The notes under the pieces: model-generated
What the model was told of the DNA's origin: nothing
Database searches by the model: none
What the model saw: the letters and a program-made list of their open reading frames with translations, nothing else
Origin: Acinetobacter sp. ANC 4470
Lineage (GTDB): Bacteria > Pseudomonadota > Gammaproteobacteria > Pseudomonadales > Moraxellaceae
Assembly (NCBI RefSeq): GCF_002135335.1
Contig: NZ_NEGC01000008.1
Location: 1-64,000 of the forward strand
DNA length: 64,000 bases
Reading direction: 5' to 3'
Position numbers and translations under genes: made by a program
Part shown: positions 54,656-63,930 of the stretch, piece after piece
Layout: every line of letters starts with the position of its first letter
Position numbering within the stretch: position 1 is the stretch's first letter

Positions 54656-55858
54656 TTGAAAAATAATCCACAAACTGCACTGATTCATGCACCACGAAAA
54701 GCCCCTCAGTCTATTTTTACTATTCAACCTCCCCTGTTTCGTGCATCGACCATTATTTTTCAGAACACTGATACACTGTTTAATCGCCACTGGAGTGATG
54801 CTTATGACTATAGTTATGGTACGCATGGCACGCCTACCACCTTTACTTTAGGGGACAACATCGCGCAGATTGAAGGTGGAAGTTTTTGTTTACTTGCACC
54901 GAGTGGCTTGTCTGCCATTAACCTCGTGAACGCTTGCTTTTTAGCCCATGGAGATGAGGTTTGGGTTGCAGACAACATCTACGGTCCAAATATGGAACAT
55001 TTGCGCAATCTAGAAACACGTTATGGTATTAACGTGAAAATTTACAATGCAATAGATATTGATAGCTTCCAACCCTCAAAGCAAGCGAAACTGATTTGGT
55101 TGGAAGCAGCAGGCTCAGTGACTTTAGAATTCCCAAACTTAGTCGCTTTAGTCAACAAGGCCAAACAAGCCCATGTTTTGACTGCGCTGGATAATACTTG
55201 GGGCGCGGGTCTTGCCTTTAATGCCTTTGATTTTGGTGACGAACATTTAAGTGTCGATATCACCGTACATGCCCTAACCAAATATCCTAGCGGTGGTGGT
55301 GATATTTTAATGGGTTCCGTGGTGACACGTGATCAAAATTTGCATCACCAATTGTTCCGTATGCATGCCATTCAAGGGATTGCCATTTCAGGTGATGATG
55401 CCGCACAAGTTCAACGCAGCTTAGCATCCATGCGACTTCGTTATGAACATCAGTCACAAAGCACCTTAAAACTGCTGGATTGGCTGAAACAACAAGATGA
55501 ATTTGTACAAGTTCTGCATCCTGCCGATGCATCATCTGCTGGACATCGCTACTGGAAAGAAGTATGTAAAGAAGGACATAGCGCAGGTTTAGTTAGTGTT
55601 ATTTTTAAAGCAGAATATGATTTAAAAGCCATTCGAAAATTCTGTGACAGCTTAAACCTCTTTAAGCTCGGTTTTAGCTGGGGCGGCCCTGTCAGCTTAG
55701 TTATGCTATATAACTTAAAAGAGATGCGTGAACTGCAACATACACATTTACAACAAGGATTATTGGTTCGTTTTTGTATAGGACTAGAACATCCTGAAGA
55801 TTTGATTCAAGATATAGAAAATGCGCTAAAACAATTGAATACACAACAACTCGAATAA
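54656..55858 (+). CDS. metC: Cystathionine beta-lyase
   Basis: PLP enzyme that splits cystathionine to homocysteine, pyruvate and ammonia in methionine synthesis. 400 residues; PLP lysine K209 in VHALTKYPSGGGD, with YGTHGTPTTFTLGD and LAPSGLSAINL as cofactor-site blocks. The start is TTG 54656, which gives the family N-terminus MKNNPQTALIHAPRK; no upstream ATG or GTG is in frame at a sensible distance. Followed 34 bases later by the HerA-like gene. Gamma-lyase activity cannot be excluded. Confidence 0.88.
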   Translation: MKNNPQTALIHAPRKAPQSIFTIQPPLFRASTIIFQNTDTLFNRHWSDAYDYSYGTHGTPTTFTLGDNIAQIEGGSFCLLAPSGLSAINLVNACFLAHGDEVWVADNIYGPNMEHLRNLETRYGINVKIYNAIDIDSFQPSKQAKLIWLEAAGSVTLEFPNLVALVNKAKQAHVLTALDNTWGAGLAFNAFDFGDEHLSVDITVHALTKYPSGGGDILMGSVVTRDQNLHHQLFRMHAIQGIAISGDDAAQVQRSLASMRLRYEHQSQSTLKLLDWLKQQDEFVQVLHPADASSAGHRYWKEVCKEGHSAGLVSVIFKAEYDLKAIRKFCDSLNLFKLGFSWGGPVSLVMLYNLKEMRELQHTHLQQGLLVRFCIGLEHPEDLIQDIENALKQLNTQQLE

Positions 55859-55892
55859 CCTAAACACAAGAAAGTAAATAGGAATAGATTTT

Positions 55893-57476
55893 ATGGGTAC
55901 AGCAATCGTTATTGCAAAGAAAACGTCAGACACACAACAAGATATAGTTTTACATTCACAGTTTGCCAACCGTCACGGCTTAATCGCTGGAGCAACGGGT
56001 ACGGGTAAAACGGTCACTTTAAAAGTTCTTGCAGAAAACTTTTCCCGAATTGGTGTACCCGTATTTTTAGCCGATGCCAAAGGTGATGTATCCAGCCTAG
56101 CTCAGGCTGGAGCAAGCAACGCTAAATTTGATGAACGCCTTAAAGTCTTAAATATTGATGCAATTCCTTTTGCCGCTTCACCTGTGGTGTTTTGGGATTT
56201 GTTTGCTGAACAAGGTCATCCTATTCGCACCACAGTTTCCGAAATTGGTCCACTATTATTAGCACGGATGCTCAATCTAAATGACACTCAAGAAGGTGTA
56301 CTTTCCGCAGTATTTCGTATTGCCGATGATCAAGGTCTATTACTGATTGATTTTAAGGATCTAAAATCAATCATTACTTATGTTTCGGAACATGCAACAG
56401 AGTTTCAAGCTGAATATGGCAACCTTTCTCCTGCTAGTCTGGGTGCCATACAACGTAATTTATTGGCGCTTGCAGACCAAGGTGGCGATCAGTTTTTTGG
56501 TGAACCCAGTTTAAATATTTTAGATTTCATTCAAACCGACAGCCAAGGGCGTGGTTATATCAATGTACTAGCCGCAGATAAGCTCATGAACACGCCCAAA
56601 TTGTATGCCACATTTTTACTGTGGATGCTTTCAGAATTATTTGAACAATTACCCGAAGTTGGTGATATGGACAAACCCAAACTGGTGTTCTTTTTCGATG
56701 AGGCGCATTTATTGTTTGATAATGCCAGCACAGCGCTACAAGAAAAAATTGAACAAGTGGTACGCCTGATTCGCTCTAAAGGCGTGGGGATTTACTTTGT
56801 CACCCAAAATCCACTCGACTTACCCGAAAGTGTTTTAGGACAGCTAGGGAACCGTATTCAACATGCTTTACGCGCGTTTACACCAAAAGATCAAAAAGCA
56901 GTTAAAACTGCTGCAGATACCTTTAGATCCAATTCCGAATTCAGAGTCGATCAAGCCATTACTGAACTGGGTGTTGGTGAAGCCCTCATTAGCTGCTTAG
57001 ATGAACAAGGCACACCACAAATTGTAGAGCGTGGCTGGGTCATGCCACCCTATTCATCATTCACCCCGATCAGCCTAGATGAACGAAAAATACTGATGAA
57101 TCAAAGTGTTGTTGCAGGGATTTATGAGCAACAGGTAGACCGTGAAAGTGCTTTTGAGATGTTGCAACAAAAAGTCGTACAACGTCAGCAACAAGCCGTT
57201 GCAGAGGAAACAGCGAAACAACAAGCCAAAGAACAAGAAAGCTTAACCAAACAGCAAGCCAAAGAACAGGAAGCGTTTACAAAGCAACAAACACGAGAGC
57301 AAGAACGTATTGCACGAGAGCAACAAAAAGAGACTGACCGCGAATCGAAACAACGTGAAAAACTCACCCAAGACATTATCGGCACCTTTGCAAAAAGTGC
57401 CGCACGCAGCTTAGGTGGTAGTACAGGGCAGAAAATTGTCCGTGGTCTACTCGGTTCCCTTTTTGGAAGAAAATAA
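55893..57476 (+). CDS. yjgR: HerA-like ATPase, DUF853 (YjgR) family
   Basis: Cytoplasmic FtsK/HerA-type ATPase of 527 residues. Walker A GATGTGKT is at 33-40, and the Walker B is [13 protein letters not shown] (about 265-277). The sequence [45 protein letters not shown] is typical of YjgR. A glutamine/lysine/glutamate coiled coil (about 425-490) with repeated KQQAKEQE units precedes a glycine-rich end. The role is not established. AGTAAATAGGAATAG lies ahead of the ATG. Confidence 0.86.
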   Translation: MGTAIVIAKKTSDTQQDIVLHSQFANRHGLIAGATGTGKTVTLKVLAENFSRIGVPVFLADAKGDVSSLAQAGASNAKFDERLKVLNIDAIPFAASPVVFWDLFAEQGHPIRTTVSEIGPLLLARMLNLNDTQEGVLSAVFRIADDQGLLLIDFKDLKSIITYVSEHATEFQAEYGNLSPASLGAIQRNLLALADQGGDQFFGEPSLNILDFIQTDSQGRGYINVLAADKLMNTPKLYATFLLWMLSELFEQLPEVGDMDKPKLVFFFDEAHLLFDNASTALQEKIEQVVRLIRSKGVGIYFVTQNPLDLPESVLGQLGNRIQHALRAFTPKDQKAVKTAADTFRSNSEFRVDQAITELGVGEALISCLDEQGTPQIVERGWVMPPYSSFTPISLDERKILMNQSVVAGIYEQQVDRESAFEMLQQKVVQRQQQAVAEETAKQQAKEQESLTKQQAKEQEAFTKQQTREQERIAREQQKETDRESKQREKLTQDIIGTFAKSAARSLGGSTGQKIVRGLLGSLFGRK

Positions 57477-57576
57477 GCCCCTTCCACACTATTAAATTTT
57501 TTAAAACTATGGGATATTGAACTATTCCATAATTTTTTTATGGTTTTTTACCAGATGTATTTACAACGCACTTTAT

Positions 57577-57599
57577 AAGATGTATTGTAAATACATCTT
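57577..57599 (+). promoter_or_regulatory. NsrR operator upstream of the flavohaemoglobin-like gene
   Basis: The 23-bp palindrome AAGATGTATT, centre GT, AAATACATCTT is a near-perfect match to the NsrR consensus of two AAGATGYATTT repeats in inverted orientation. An extra half site AGATGTATTT is at 57553-57562. It lies 25 bases before the coding start, and nsrR is the next gene but one. Confidence 0.88.
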
Positions 57600-57623
57600 A
57601 TAGCCACAACAGATGTTCTAGCC

Positions 57624-58388
57624 ATGACTCCACAACATATTGAACTCGTTAAATCAACTGTCCCTGTGCTTCGTGAAAACGGTGTTGCACTGACCAGCTA
57701 TTTTTATAAACGCATGCTGAATAACAATCCAGAACTAAAAAATGTCTTCAATTTAGATCATCAATCTAGCGGTCGTCAGCCACGTGCTTTAGCAGCAGCA
57801 GTGCTGGCTTATGCAGAACATATTGAAAACCCAAGCGTATTGGCTAAAGCAATCGAACACATCACCACCAAGCATGTGAGCTTGGATATTCGACCTGAAC
57901 ACTACCCTATCGTTGGGGAAAATCTTTTGCACTCAATTAGTGAAGTTCTAAATGTTCCTTTTGAATCCGACCTCATTGCTGCTTGGAAAGAAGCGTATAT
58001 GCAATTGGCAGATATTTTAATTGGTGTAGAAAAGCAAAAATATGAAGGTTTAGCTGCACAAAATGGCGGATGGGCAGGATGGCGTGCCTTTGAAATTGCT
58101 GCAGTTGAAAGCACTGATACTGGCAAACGTTTTACTTTAAAAGCACAAGATGGTCAGCCTATCGTTACTGCTGAAGCAGGAAGTTATATTTCTGTAAAAG
58201 TTCAAGTTCCTGAACATGCTATTCAACAGCCACAACAATTTACTTTTGCTGATGCTCAGTCTGCAGATCAATATACATTTAATGTAAAAGCTGAAGAAAA
58301 TCATACCGAATATTCTGTTGCTAATATTTTGCTTGAAAATTACAAAGTCGGTGATGTGGTTCAGGTTTCTGCGCCTGTTAAAGGTTAA
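57624..58388 (+). CDS. Shortened flavohaemoglobin-like protein (globin plus partial FAD-like domain)
   Basis: 254 residues against about 396 for Hmp. The globin domain (1-140) keeps B10 tyrosine Y28, Q52 and the proximal histidine H84 in TTKHVSLDIRPEHYPIVG. The second domain (about 150-254) aligns with the Hmp FAD domain, but its flavin motif RxYS is replaced by QQFTF. The protein ends at APVKG, so the NAD-binding domain is absent. No downstream remnant of that domain was found. Probably binds NO or oxygen through haem and needs an outside reductase, if it is catalytic at all. Confidence 0.82.
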   Translation: MTPQHIELVKSTVPVLRENGVALTSYFYKRMLNNNPELKNVFNLDHQSSGRQPRALAAAVLAYAEHIENPSVLAKAIEHITTKHVSLDIRPEHYPIVGENLLHSISEVLNVPFESDLIAAWKEAYMQLADILIGVEKQKYEGLAAQNGGWAGWRAFEIAAVESTDTGKRFTLKAQDGQPIVTAEAGSYISVKVQVPEHAIQQPQQFTFADAQSADQYTFNVKAEENHTEYSVANILLENYKVGDVVQVSAPVKG

Positions 58389-58417
58389 ATACTGAATAAA
58401 TCATGCATTGATCGGTG

Positions 58418-58446
58418 TTGAAAGTTCCTTTCAGGGGGACTTTCAA
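58418..58446. other. Hairpin between the flavohaemoglobin-like gene and nsrR
   Basis: TTGAAAGTTCC and GGGACTTTCAA pair (one G-T wobble) around a short loop. It lacks a T run and lies 39 bases before nsrR, so it may be an attenuator or binding site. Confidence 0.5.
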
Positions 58447-58484
58447 GCTACGCTATAAACCTTTCCTGACATTTTAAAGACCCC

Positions 58485-58928
58485 ATGCAACTCAATAAAT
58501 TTACAGACTATGCGCTACGTCTTTTGATGTATATCTCACAACCAAAAGATAAGCCTTATACCATTGCAGAAATTGCACGGGATTTACAGGTCTCACAAAA
58601 TCATTTGGTTAAAATTGTCCATTTCATGGGAAAACAGAATTGGATCATCACCACACGCGGTAAAGGTGGCGGCATTCGCTTAAATGCAGAAACTTTAAAT
58701 TTAAATTTGGGATACATTATTCGGATCTTGCAAGGCAATAATCAAATTGTCGAATGTAACACCCCACCCTGCGTACTTCGCCACAACTGTGGCCTTAAAG
58801 GTATTTTAGATCAAGCACTTGAACAGTTCTATCAAGCTTTAGATCAATACCGCTTAGTCGATGTACTGGATCAAAGCCGCTCCAGCAAAGTTGTAACTTC
58901 ATCACCCATTTCACTGATTAATCTTTAA
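58485..58928 (+). CDS. nsrR: Nitric-oxide-sensing repressor NsrR
   Basis: Rrf2-family Fe-S regulator of 147 residues. The winged helix (about 2-65) has the recognition helix VSQNHLVKIVHFMGK. The cluster cysteines C91, C96 and C102 (spacing C-x4-C-x5-C in ECNTPPCVLRHNC) match E. coli NsrR numbering exactly. A classical NsrR operator lies upstream of the adjacent globin gene. NO would disrupt the cluster and derepress the target. Confidence 0.92.
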   Translation: MQLNKFTDYALRLLMYISQPKDKPYTIAEIARDLQVSQNHLVKIVHFMGKQNWIITTRGKGGGIRLNAETLNLNLGYIIRILQGNNQIVECNTPPCVLRHNCGLKGILDQALEQFYQALDQYRLVDVLDQSRSSKVVTSSPISLINL

Positions 58929-59028
58929 ATCACCACGCAAAGTTTTCCGCTTTCAAAATGCAAAGGTCGCTTGCCTAGACGACTTCCTTTATAATGTTTC
59001 TTTGTAGATCATTTATTGAAGTTGAGTT

Positions 59029-59913
59029 ATGCACCACAGCAGAGGAAAATCCAAAAACAGTAAAATTTCAGCTGCGCCTAAGCAAAAAATCAGCTATGAG
59101 AAAAAAGTTGATTCTGCCATTACTGAATATTCCGTGCGTTCGCTCAACTGGTTACGCAAAGCCGAATTTTTAATGAGTGCGCCTAAGCTCAATCTCTGCG
59201 TAGAAGACACTGGCTACGAAATTGCCTTTGCAGGTCGCTCTAATGCGGGTAAATCTAGTGCAATTAATGCATTAACCAACCAAAAGCAATTGGCGCGTGC
59301 ATCGAAAAAACCGGGTCGCACCCAAATGATTAACTTTTTTAGCTTGGGTAATCCAGATCAACGCTTGGTCGATTTACCCGGTTATGGTTATGCAGCCGTA
59401 CCAGAAGCAATGAAATTGGTTTGGCAAAAAGAACTGGAAAGTTATTTAATTCATCGCCAAAGCTTACAAGGTTTGGTGTTGTTGATGGATATTCGCCATC
59501 CGTTACAACACTTCGATGTCATGATGTTGGAATGGGCATATTCACGCCAATTATTTGTACACGTGCTTTTAACGAAAGCCGACAAGTTAAACCGTGGTCC
59601 TGCATCTAAAGTTCTACAAGAAGTGCAACAACAATTGAGAAAAATGAAGCTTCAATTCTCTATTCAATTGTTCTCTTCAATGAATAAACAAGGCTTAGAA
59701 GAGCTTGCTAGTGTGATGGGTGGTCGTTTGAACTTCACCCTCGAACAAGCCAGCGAATTTGATTTAGACAACATTCCTGAAGCATCAGCAGATGAAATTG
59801 AATTTGTTGAAGGTGATGATGAATTCTTTGATGAAAATGAATTTGAAGATACGGCGCTTAACAACGAAAGTATCGACAACAATCCAACAGCTACGCCTAA
59901 AAACGAGCAATAA
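59029..59913 (+). CDS. engB: Ribosome biogenesis GTPase EngB (YihA/YsxC)
   Basis: GTPase required for late 50S assembly. G1 GRSNAGKSS is at 69-77, G3 DLPG at 115-118 and G4 TKAD at about 184-187. At 294 residues it is longer than the 200-210 of E. coli: an N-terminal basic extension (about 1-40) and an acidic tail of about 45 residues (DEIEFVEGDDEFFDENEFEDT) are added. The earliest ATG is used since no better ribosome binding site is seen downstream. Confidence 0.92.
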   Translation: MHHSRGKSKNSKISAAPKQKISYEKKVDSAITEYSVRSLNWLRKAEFLMSAPKLNLCVEDTGYEIAFAGRSNAGKSSAINALTNQKQLARASKKPGRTQMINFFSLGNPDQRLVDLPGYGYAAVPEAMKLVWQKELESYLIHRQSLQGLVLLMDIRHPLQHFDVMMLEWAYSRQLFVHVLLTKADKLNRGPASKVLQEVQQQLRKMKLQFSIQLFSSMNKQGLEELASVMGGRLNFTLEQASEFDLDNIPEASADEIEFVEGDDEFFDENEFEDTALNNESIDNNPTATPKNEQ

Positions 59914-59962
59914 TTTATATCAGGCAGATTGTCTGACCAAATTTATCATCTATTGATATCTG

Positions 59963-60002
59963 AATGTCCTCTATTGCTAACCACAATTGAGGGCATTTTT
60001 TT
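59963..60002 (+). terminator. Rho-independent terminator of engB
   Basis: AATGTCCTC and GAGGGCATT pair with one wobble, followed by a T run. Confidence 0.75.
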
Positions 60003-60061
60003 ATACTGATTCTAAAGCAACGTGAACACACTCACCGTTAGAAAAAGAATAGGACAGGATG

Positions 60062-61006
60062 ATGAAACTTTTATCTTTATTCAAGAAGTCTAAAATTGGG
60101 TCTTCGATTCAATACCAAATTAAGCCGCGAAAAGTGAAATTTGAGTGGCAAGACACACCTGTCGACTGGATTCCCAACCATCCTTTTGTCAGTTATTTCA
60201 TCAACGAAATTAATATGATTTTACCTGCGGGTGAGTTTTGGTTTTGTCGTCTCTACAACAAAGTTCTACCGCAAATTAGCGACGAAAAACTTAAAGAAGA
60301 TGTAAAAGCCTTTATTCGCCAAGAAGCCATGCATGCACAAGCCCATGCATCTGCCAACAAAGAATATCTCACTGTGCGTAACATTGATGTACAGCGCAAC
60401 CTTAAGCTTATGGATTTTCTCTTTGGTCAAGTACTGGCAGACCAACCTTTGGGTTTAAATGTACCTAAAGTGCTCGAACATCAATGGGATTTATTTCGCC
60501 TCGGGATTATTGCCTCAGTTGAACATATGACCTGTGTGCTTGGAAAATATGTGCTCTACAACCAACACTGGGAACAACTTGGCGCTGATCCAGCCATGTT
60601 AGATCTGATCAAATGGCATGGTGCTGAAGAAATTGAACATCGTACTGTGGCATTTGACTTGTACCGTCATTTGGGTGGTGGCTATATTGCACGTTATTAT
60701 TTAAGTGTGGCGGTTATTGTTGGTGTACTCGGCTTATGGGTTGATGGTGCAGCGCACATTATGAAGCAAGATGAACGCTTTAAATCAATTCGCCCTAGCG
60801 TGTTTAAACCATGGATTTGGCGCGAATGGTATGCCATTTCACAAAAAGATAACCGCATCATGCCGAGCCCATTTTGGTTGGTTTCACAACAATTGGGTTA
60901 TTTAATGCCGTGGTACGACCCTGTACATGAAGCTAAAACTGAAGATGCCATTGCCTACTTAGACCACTCTCCTGCGGCAAAACGAGCAGCACTGAAAGTC
61001 GCTTAA
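60062..61006 (+). CDS. Predicted metal-dependent hydrolase, PF10118 family
   Basis: 314 residues. Ferritin-like helices carry putative metal ligands in FIRQEAMHAQAHA (about 92-104) and HGAEEIEHRTVAFDLYRHLGG (about 190-210), matching the PF10118 family. One hydrophobic helix (about 215-235) may be membrane-associated. The substrate is unknown; the family is often near lipid or hydrocarbon genes. The second of two ATGs (60062) sits seven bases after AGGA. Confidence 0.82.
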   Translation: MKLLSLFKKSKIGSSIQYQIKPRKVKFEWQDTPVDWIPNHPFVSYFINEINMILPAGEFWFCRLYNKVLPQISDEKLKEDVKAFIRQEAMHAQAHASANKEYLTVRNIDVQRNLKLMDFLFGQVLADQPLGLNVPKVLEHQWDLFRLGIIASVEHMTCVLGKYVLYNQHWEQLGADPAMLDLIKWHGAEEIEHRTVAFDLYRHLGGGYIARYYLSVAVIVGVLGLWVDGAAHIMKQDERFKSIRPSVFKPWIWREWYAISQKDNRIMPSPFWLVSQQLGYLMPWYDPVHEAKTEDAIAYLDHSPAAKRAALKVA

Positions 61007-61024
61007 AGCAATCACACAAATACC

Positions 61025-61055
61025 AAAAAGTAGGGCTTTATGCCCTACTTTTATT
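61025..61055. terminator. Bidirectional terminator-like hairpin
   Basis: AAAAGTAGGGC and GCCCTACTTTT pair around a five-base loop after the PF10118 gene. Confidence 0.85.
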
Positions 61056-61150
61056 TGTACTAAAATAGATCCCCAAATATGATGCTTTAGGCGGATAAAA
61101 TGAAGGCTTTACTATGCAAATATTTGAAGATCGTACAGTTGCCCAAAGGA

Positions 61151-62389
61151 TTAAGTTAAAACTTCATCGTCACGCGTATGCCGATCCACCACCACACTAA
61201 TCATCATATCGCCTTGCACATTAACCACAGTACGCACCGTATCCAGTAAACGATCTATCGGCAATAAAATGGCAATCGCTTCGGCAGGTAAACCTACCGA
61301 TTGCAACACCATAATCATAGTCACCATACCTGCACTTGGGATACCCGGTGCACCAAGTGAGGCAATCATTGCGGTTAAGCAAACTATCAACTGCTGCCCA
61401 ATACTTAAATCTAACCCCATCAGATTGGCAATAAATAGCGCAGCAGCAGCTTCATACAGTGCCGTACCATCCATATTCAATTGTGTGCCCAGTGGGATAA
61501 CAAAACCAGCTGTTGCAGGACGTACGCCTAAATTTTCTTGCGCACATTTCAATGAAAGTGGCATGGTCGCAGAACTTGAACTGGTGGCAAAAGCGGTAAT
61601 CAGTGCAGTACGCGCCCCTTTAAAAAAGGTCAGCGGACTCATCTTGCCGAAAATCCATAACAATAATGGCAAAACCACAACACCATGAAAAATAGTGGTT
61701 CCCGTTACCACAGCAGCAAATTCAACCAAACGGTTCAGCACCGAAATATCTTCAGTAGAAATCAATTTTGCCAGTAAAGCAAAAATACCAATTGGTGCAA
61801 GGCGCATCACCCAAATAATCATGAACATCATCATGTCAAAAAACTGTTGGCTCAGTTGTCTTACCGTTTTAAAACGCTCACCGCCATGCACCAAAGCCAC
61901 GCCAAAAAACAAAGCAAACACCACTACAGCAAGGACATTACCTTCAGAAAATGCTTTAAAGGGATTAATTAAAGTGTTTTGAATAAAATGAGTTAAAAAT
62001 GATGTTGGGGTTAAAGTATCAGGAGTCTGATGATTGCTCATTGCATCTTGAAACATCGCAATGTCGATGCCTTTTCCAACATCAAATAAATGCGCACTGC
62101 CAATACCAAGAATTAAAGCCAAGGTCGTGGTGGTCACGCAGCAAGCCAAGGTGATTTTCCAGACCTTGCCCAATTGCCCACCCGATTGTAAGTTCGATAC
62201 ACCCACCACAATTGAACTAAAAATGAGGGGAATTAAAAGCATCTTCAATAAGCCAATAAAAATACTACTGGCAATGCCTATGCCATATAAACTGGCATCA
62301 AAAAAAGGCGTACTTGGATAAAAATTTAGAATAAAACCAAAAGCTACGCCCAAAATCGCAGCAATCAAAATTTGTGTGTTTAAGCCCAT
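61151..62389 (-). CDS. Dicarboxylate/amino acid:cation symporter (GltP/DctA family)
   Basis: 412-residue inner-membrane transporter of the DAACS family, coupling uptake of glutamate, aspartate or C4-dicarboxylates to protons or sodium. The serine-rich re-entrant loop AFATSSSSATMPL (about 272-284) and the substrate helix IPLGTQLNMDGTALYEAAAALFIANLMG with the NMDGT motif are complete. The second re-entrant segment is SLGAPGIPSAGMV. The substrate is not resolved. Confidence 0.92.
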   Translation of the reverse strand: MGLNTQILIAAILGVAFGFILNFYPSTPFFDASLYGIGIASSIFIGLLKMLLIPLIFSSIVVGVSNLQSGGQLGKVWKITLACCVTTTTLALILGIGSAHLFDVGKGIDIAMFQDAMSNHQTPDTLTPTSFLTHFIQNTLINPFKAFSEGNVLAVVVFALFFGVALVHGGERFKTVRQLSQQFFDMMMFMIIWVMRLAPIGIFALLAKLISTEDISVLNRLVEFAAVVTGTTIFHGVVVLPLLLWIFGKMSPLTFFKGARTALITAFATSSSSATMPLSLKCAQENLGVRPATAGFVIPLGTQLNMDGTALYEAAAALFIANLMGLDLSIGQQLIVCLTAMIASLGAPGIPSAGMVTMIMVLQSVGLPAEAIAILLPIDRLLDTVRTVVNVQGDMMISVVVDRHTRDDEVLT

Positions 62390-62593
62390 TTCTGCATGCT
62401 TTTATTGTTCAGTCTTGTAGGCACTATGCCATGCCCTATTTTTAGAATCGAGGAATTTTTTGTCACAAGCTCAGCATAGATATGCAAAAACATGATCTAC
62501 ACTTTGTCTGAATCACCAACAGCTTGGTGAATATAGGCATAAAATCTACTTTTGCATTACAACCCATCCACCAATAATTAAAAGAGCAAAAAT

Positions 62594-62707
62594 ATGAAAA
62601 AAATAATTCTCATCACTGCACTACTTTTCAGCATTGGGCAAACTTTTGCTCATTCAGGTCATGGCTGCCATAAAGATGTATCCGAAGACATTCCACGCTG
62701 CCACTAA
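62594..62707 (+). CDS. Small secreted His/Cys-rich peptide, 37 aa (mini-YHYH-like)
   Basis: Read directly: a signal peptide (KKIILITALLFSIGQTFA, residues 2-19) then a mature peptide of about 18 residues, HSGHGCHKDVSEDIPRCH. It has four histidines before the final one is counted, two cysteines, and the AHSG...GCH...RCH pattern that recalls YHYH-type secreted domains. Metal binding is a reasonable guess. AAGAG precedes the ATG and a terminator follows, so it looks like a genuine monocistronic gene. Confidence 0.7.
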   Translation: MKKIILITALLFSIGQTFAHSGHGCHKDVSEDIPRCH

Positions 62708-62718
62708 AGCCCCAACAT

Positions 62719-62748
62719 AAAAAATCGGGCTCTATGCCCGATTTTTTA
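62719..62748. terminator. Bidirectional terminator
   Basis: AAAAAATCGGGC, short loop, GCCCGATTTTTT; T runs on both strands serve the 62594 gene and tesB. Confidence 0.92.
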
Positions 62749-62765
62749 AAGTAAAACATGATGCC

Positions 62766-63638
62766 TTATTGGGTTTCAATTTCGCGGATACGAATTAAAC
62801 CTTCTTGTGTCGTACTACACACCAGCTCACCATTCTGCCACATCCGACCGAAGTTTAAACCGCGCGAACTTGCACTCACTGTCGCATCCATGTCGTACAA
62901 CATCCACTCATCCGCACGGAATGGTTTATGGAAATACATGGCATGATCAATACTGGCACATTGCAAACTTGGCGATAAATAACTTAAACCATGTGGACGC
63001 AGTGCAGTGGTCATTAAGGTAAAGTCTGAATAAAATGCTGCAATGGCTTGATGTAAAGAAATTTCATCCACCTCTGCGGCAATTTTATCGTGCGTGCGTA
63101 AATAATGTGCGTAAGACGGTGCTTCTGGCTGGGGTTGATAGGGGTTGCTTGGATTAATAGGACGAATATCAATATGACGATCACGCATAAAGCTGGCACG
63201 GACATTTTCTGGAACAAATTCGACCATCAATTTTTTTAATTCAGCTTCGGATTTCAAGGTTTCTACTGCTGGATACTCTGGTTCAGCAATTTGATAATTT
63301 AAACCCTCTTCTGGATGAGCAAAAGAAACCATTGCAGTAAAAATCGTCCGACCATGTTGAATGGCACGTACTTGGCGACTGACAAAGCTCTTCCCATCAC
63401 GCAAACGATCAACTTCATATAGAATAGGGGCATTCACATCACCGCCATACAAAAAATAAGCATGCAATGAATGTGCAGGACGATCTGTGGTATACGATGC
63501 CGCTCGTAATGCCTGCCCTAACACTTGCCCGCCAAAGACACGCTTCCCAACCAAGTTGCGACTCATTCCTCGGTAGATGTTTTCTTCAATTTTTTCAAGG
63601 CTAAGTAATTCAACCAATTCTTGGGTTAACGCATTCAT
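62766..63638 (-). CDS. tesB: Acyl-CoA thioesterase II
   Basis: Double-hotdog thioesterase of 290 residues hydrolysing medium- to long-chain acyl-CoA. The landmarks NLVGKRVFGGQVLGQALRAAS, PAHSLHAYFLYGGD and FVSRQVRAIQHGRTIFTAMVSF lie in the first fold. The aspartate of SLQCASIDHAMYFH and the WMLYDMDATVSASSRGLNFG and STTQEGLIR segments of the second fold give the Asp/Thr/Gln active site. Single gene. Confidence 0.94.
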   Translation of the reverse strand: MNALTQELVELLSLEKIEENIYRGMSRNLVGKRVFGGQVLGQALRAASYTTDRPAHSLHAYFLYGGDVNAPILYEVDRLRDGKSFVSRQVRAIQHGRTIFTAMVSFAHPEEGLNYQIAEPEYPAVETLKSEAELKKLMVEFVPENVRASFMRDRHIDIRPINPSNPYQPQPEAPSYAHYLRTHDKIAAEVDEISLHQAIAAFYSDFTLMTTALRPHGLSYLSPSLQCASIDHAMYFHKPFRADEWMLYDMDATVSASSRGLNFGRMWQNGELVCSTTQEGLIRIREIETQ

Positions 63639-63930
63639 AAGCGACCTATTTTGATGTGGAATACCAAAGATATAAGCGGGAAATTTAAATCAATCAGATA
63701 GACTCTTTTATCTATTTTGCCATAAAGTCAGAGCAACCCCCTAGAGTTAGTCTGACCAATGTGTCACATTGTTTTTCGATTATATCGGCTAAAAATACGA
63801 TTTTTAACGTTAAAATTTTACAATCAATATCCATTTTGTCAGAAAATGACATACAGTTTTAAATTACAATAATGCAAAACAATCCCCCCTCAGAAAATCT
63901 GTGGTTGCGGTCATTTAAGTAGGAGTGTGT
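63639..63930. other. Divergent intergenic region between tesB and the last gene
   Basis: 292 bases, AT-rich, no gene seen. It must hold both promoters. No strong repeat was found. Confidence 0.45.

Noticed and set aside
57180..57345. In-frame repeat of [12 protein letters not shown] units as a possible expanded repeat tract
   Set aside because: It is an ordinary charged coiled coil typical of DUF853 proteins; the DNA copies are diverged.
59929..59942. ATTGTCTGACCAAA resembling the ATTGTCTAACAAT operator
   Set aside because: Only the left half matches, and it lies just after the engB stop with no promoter context.
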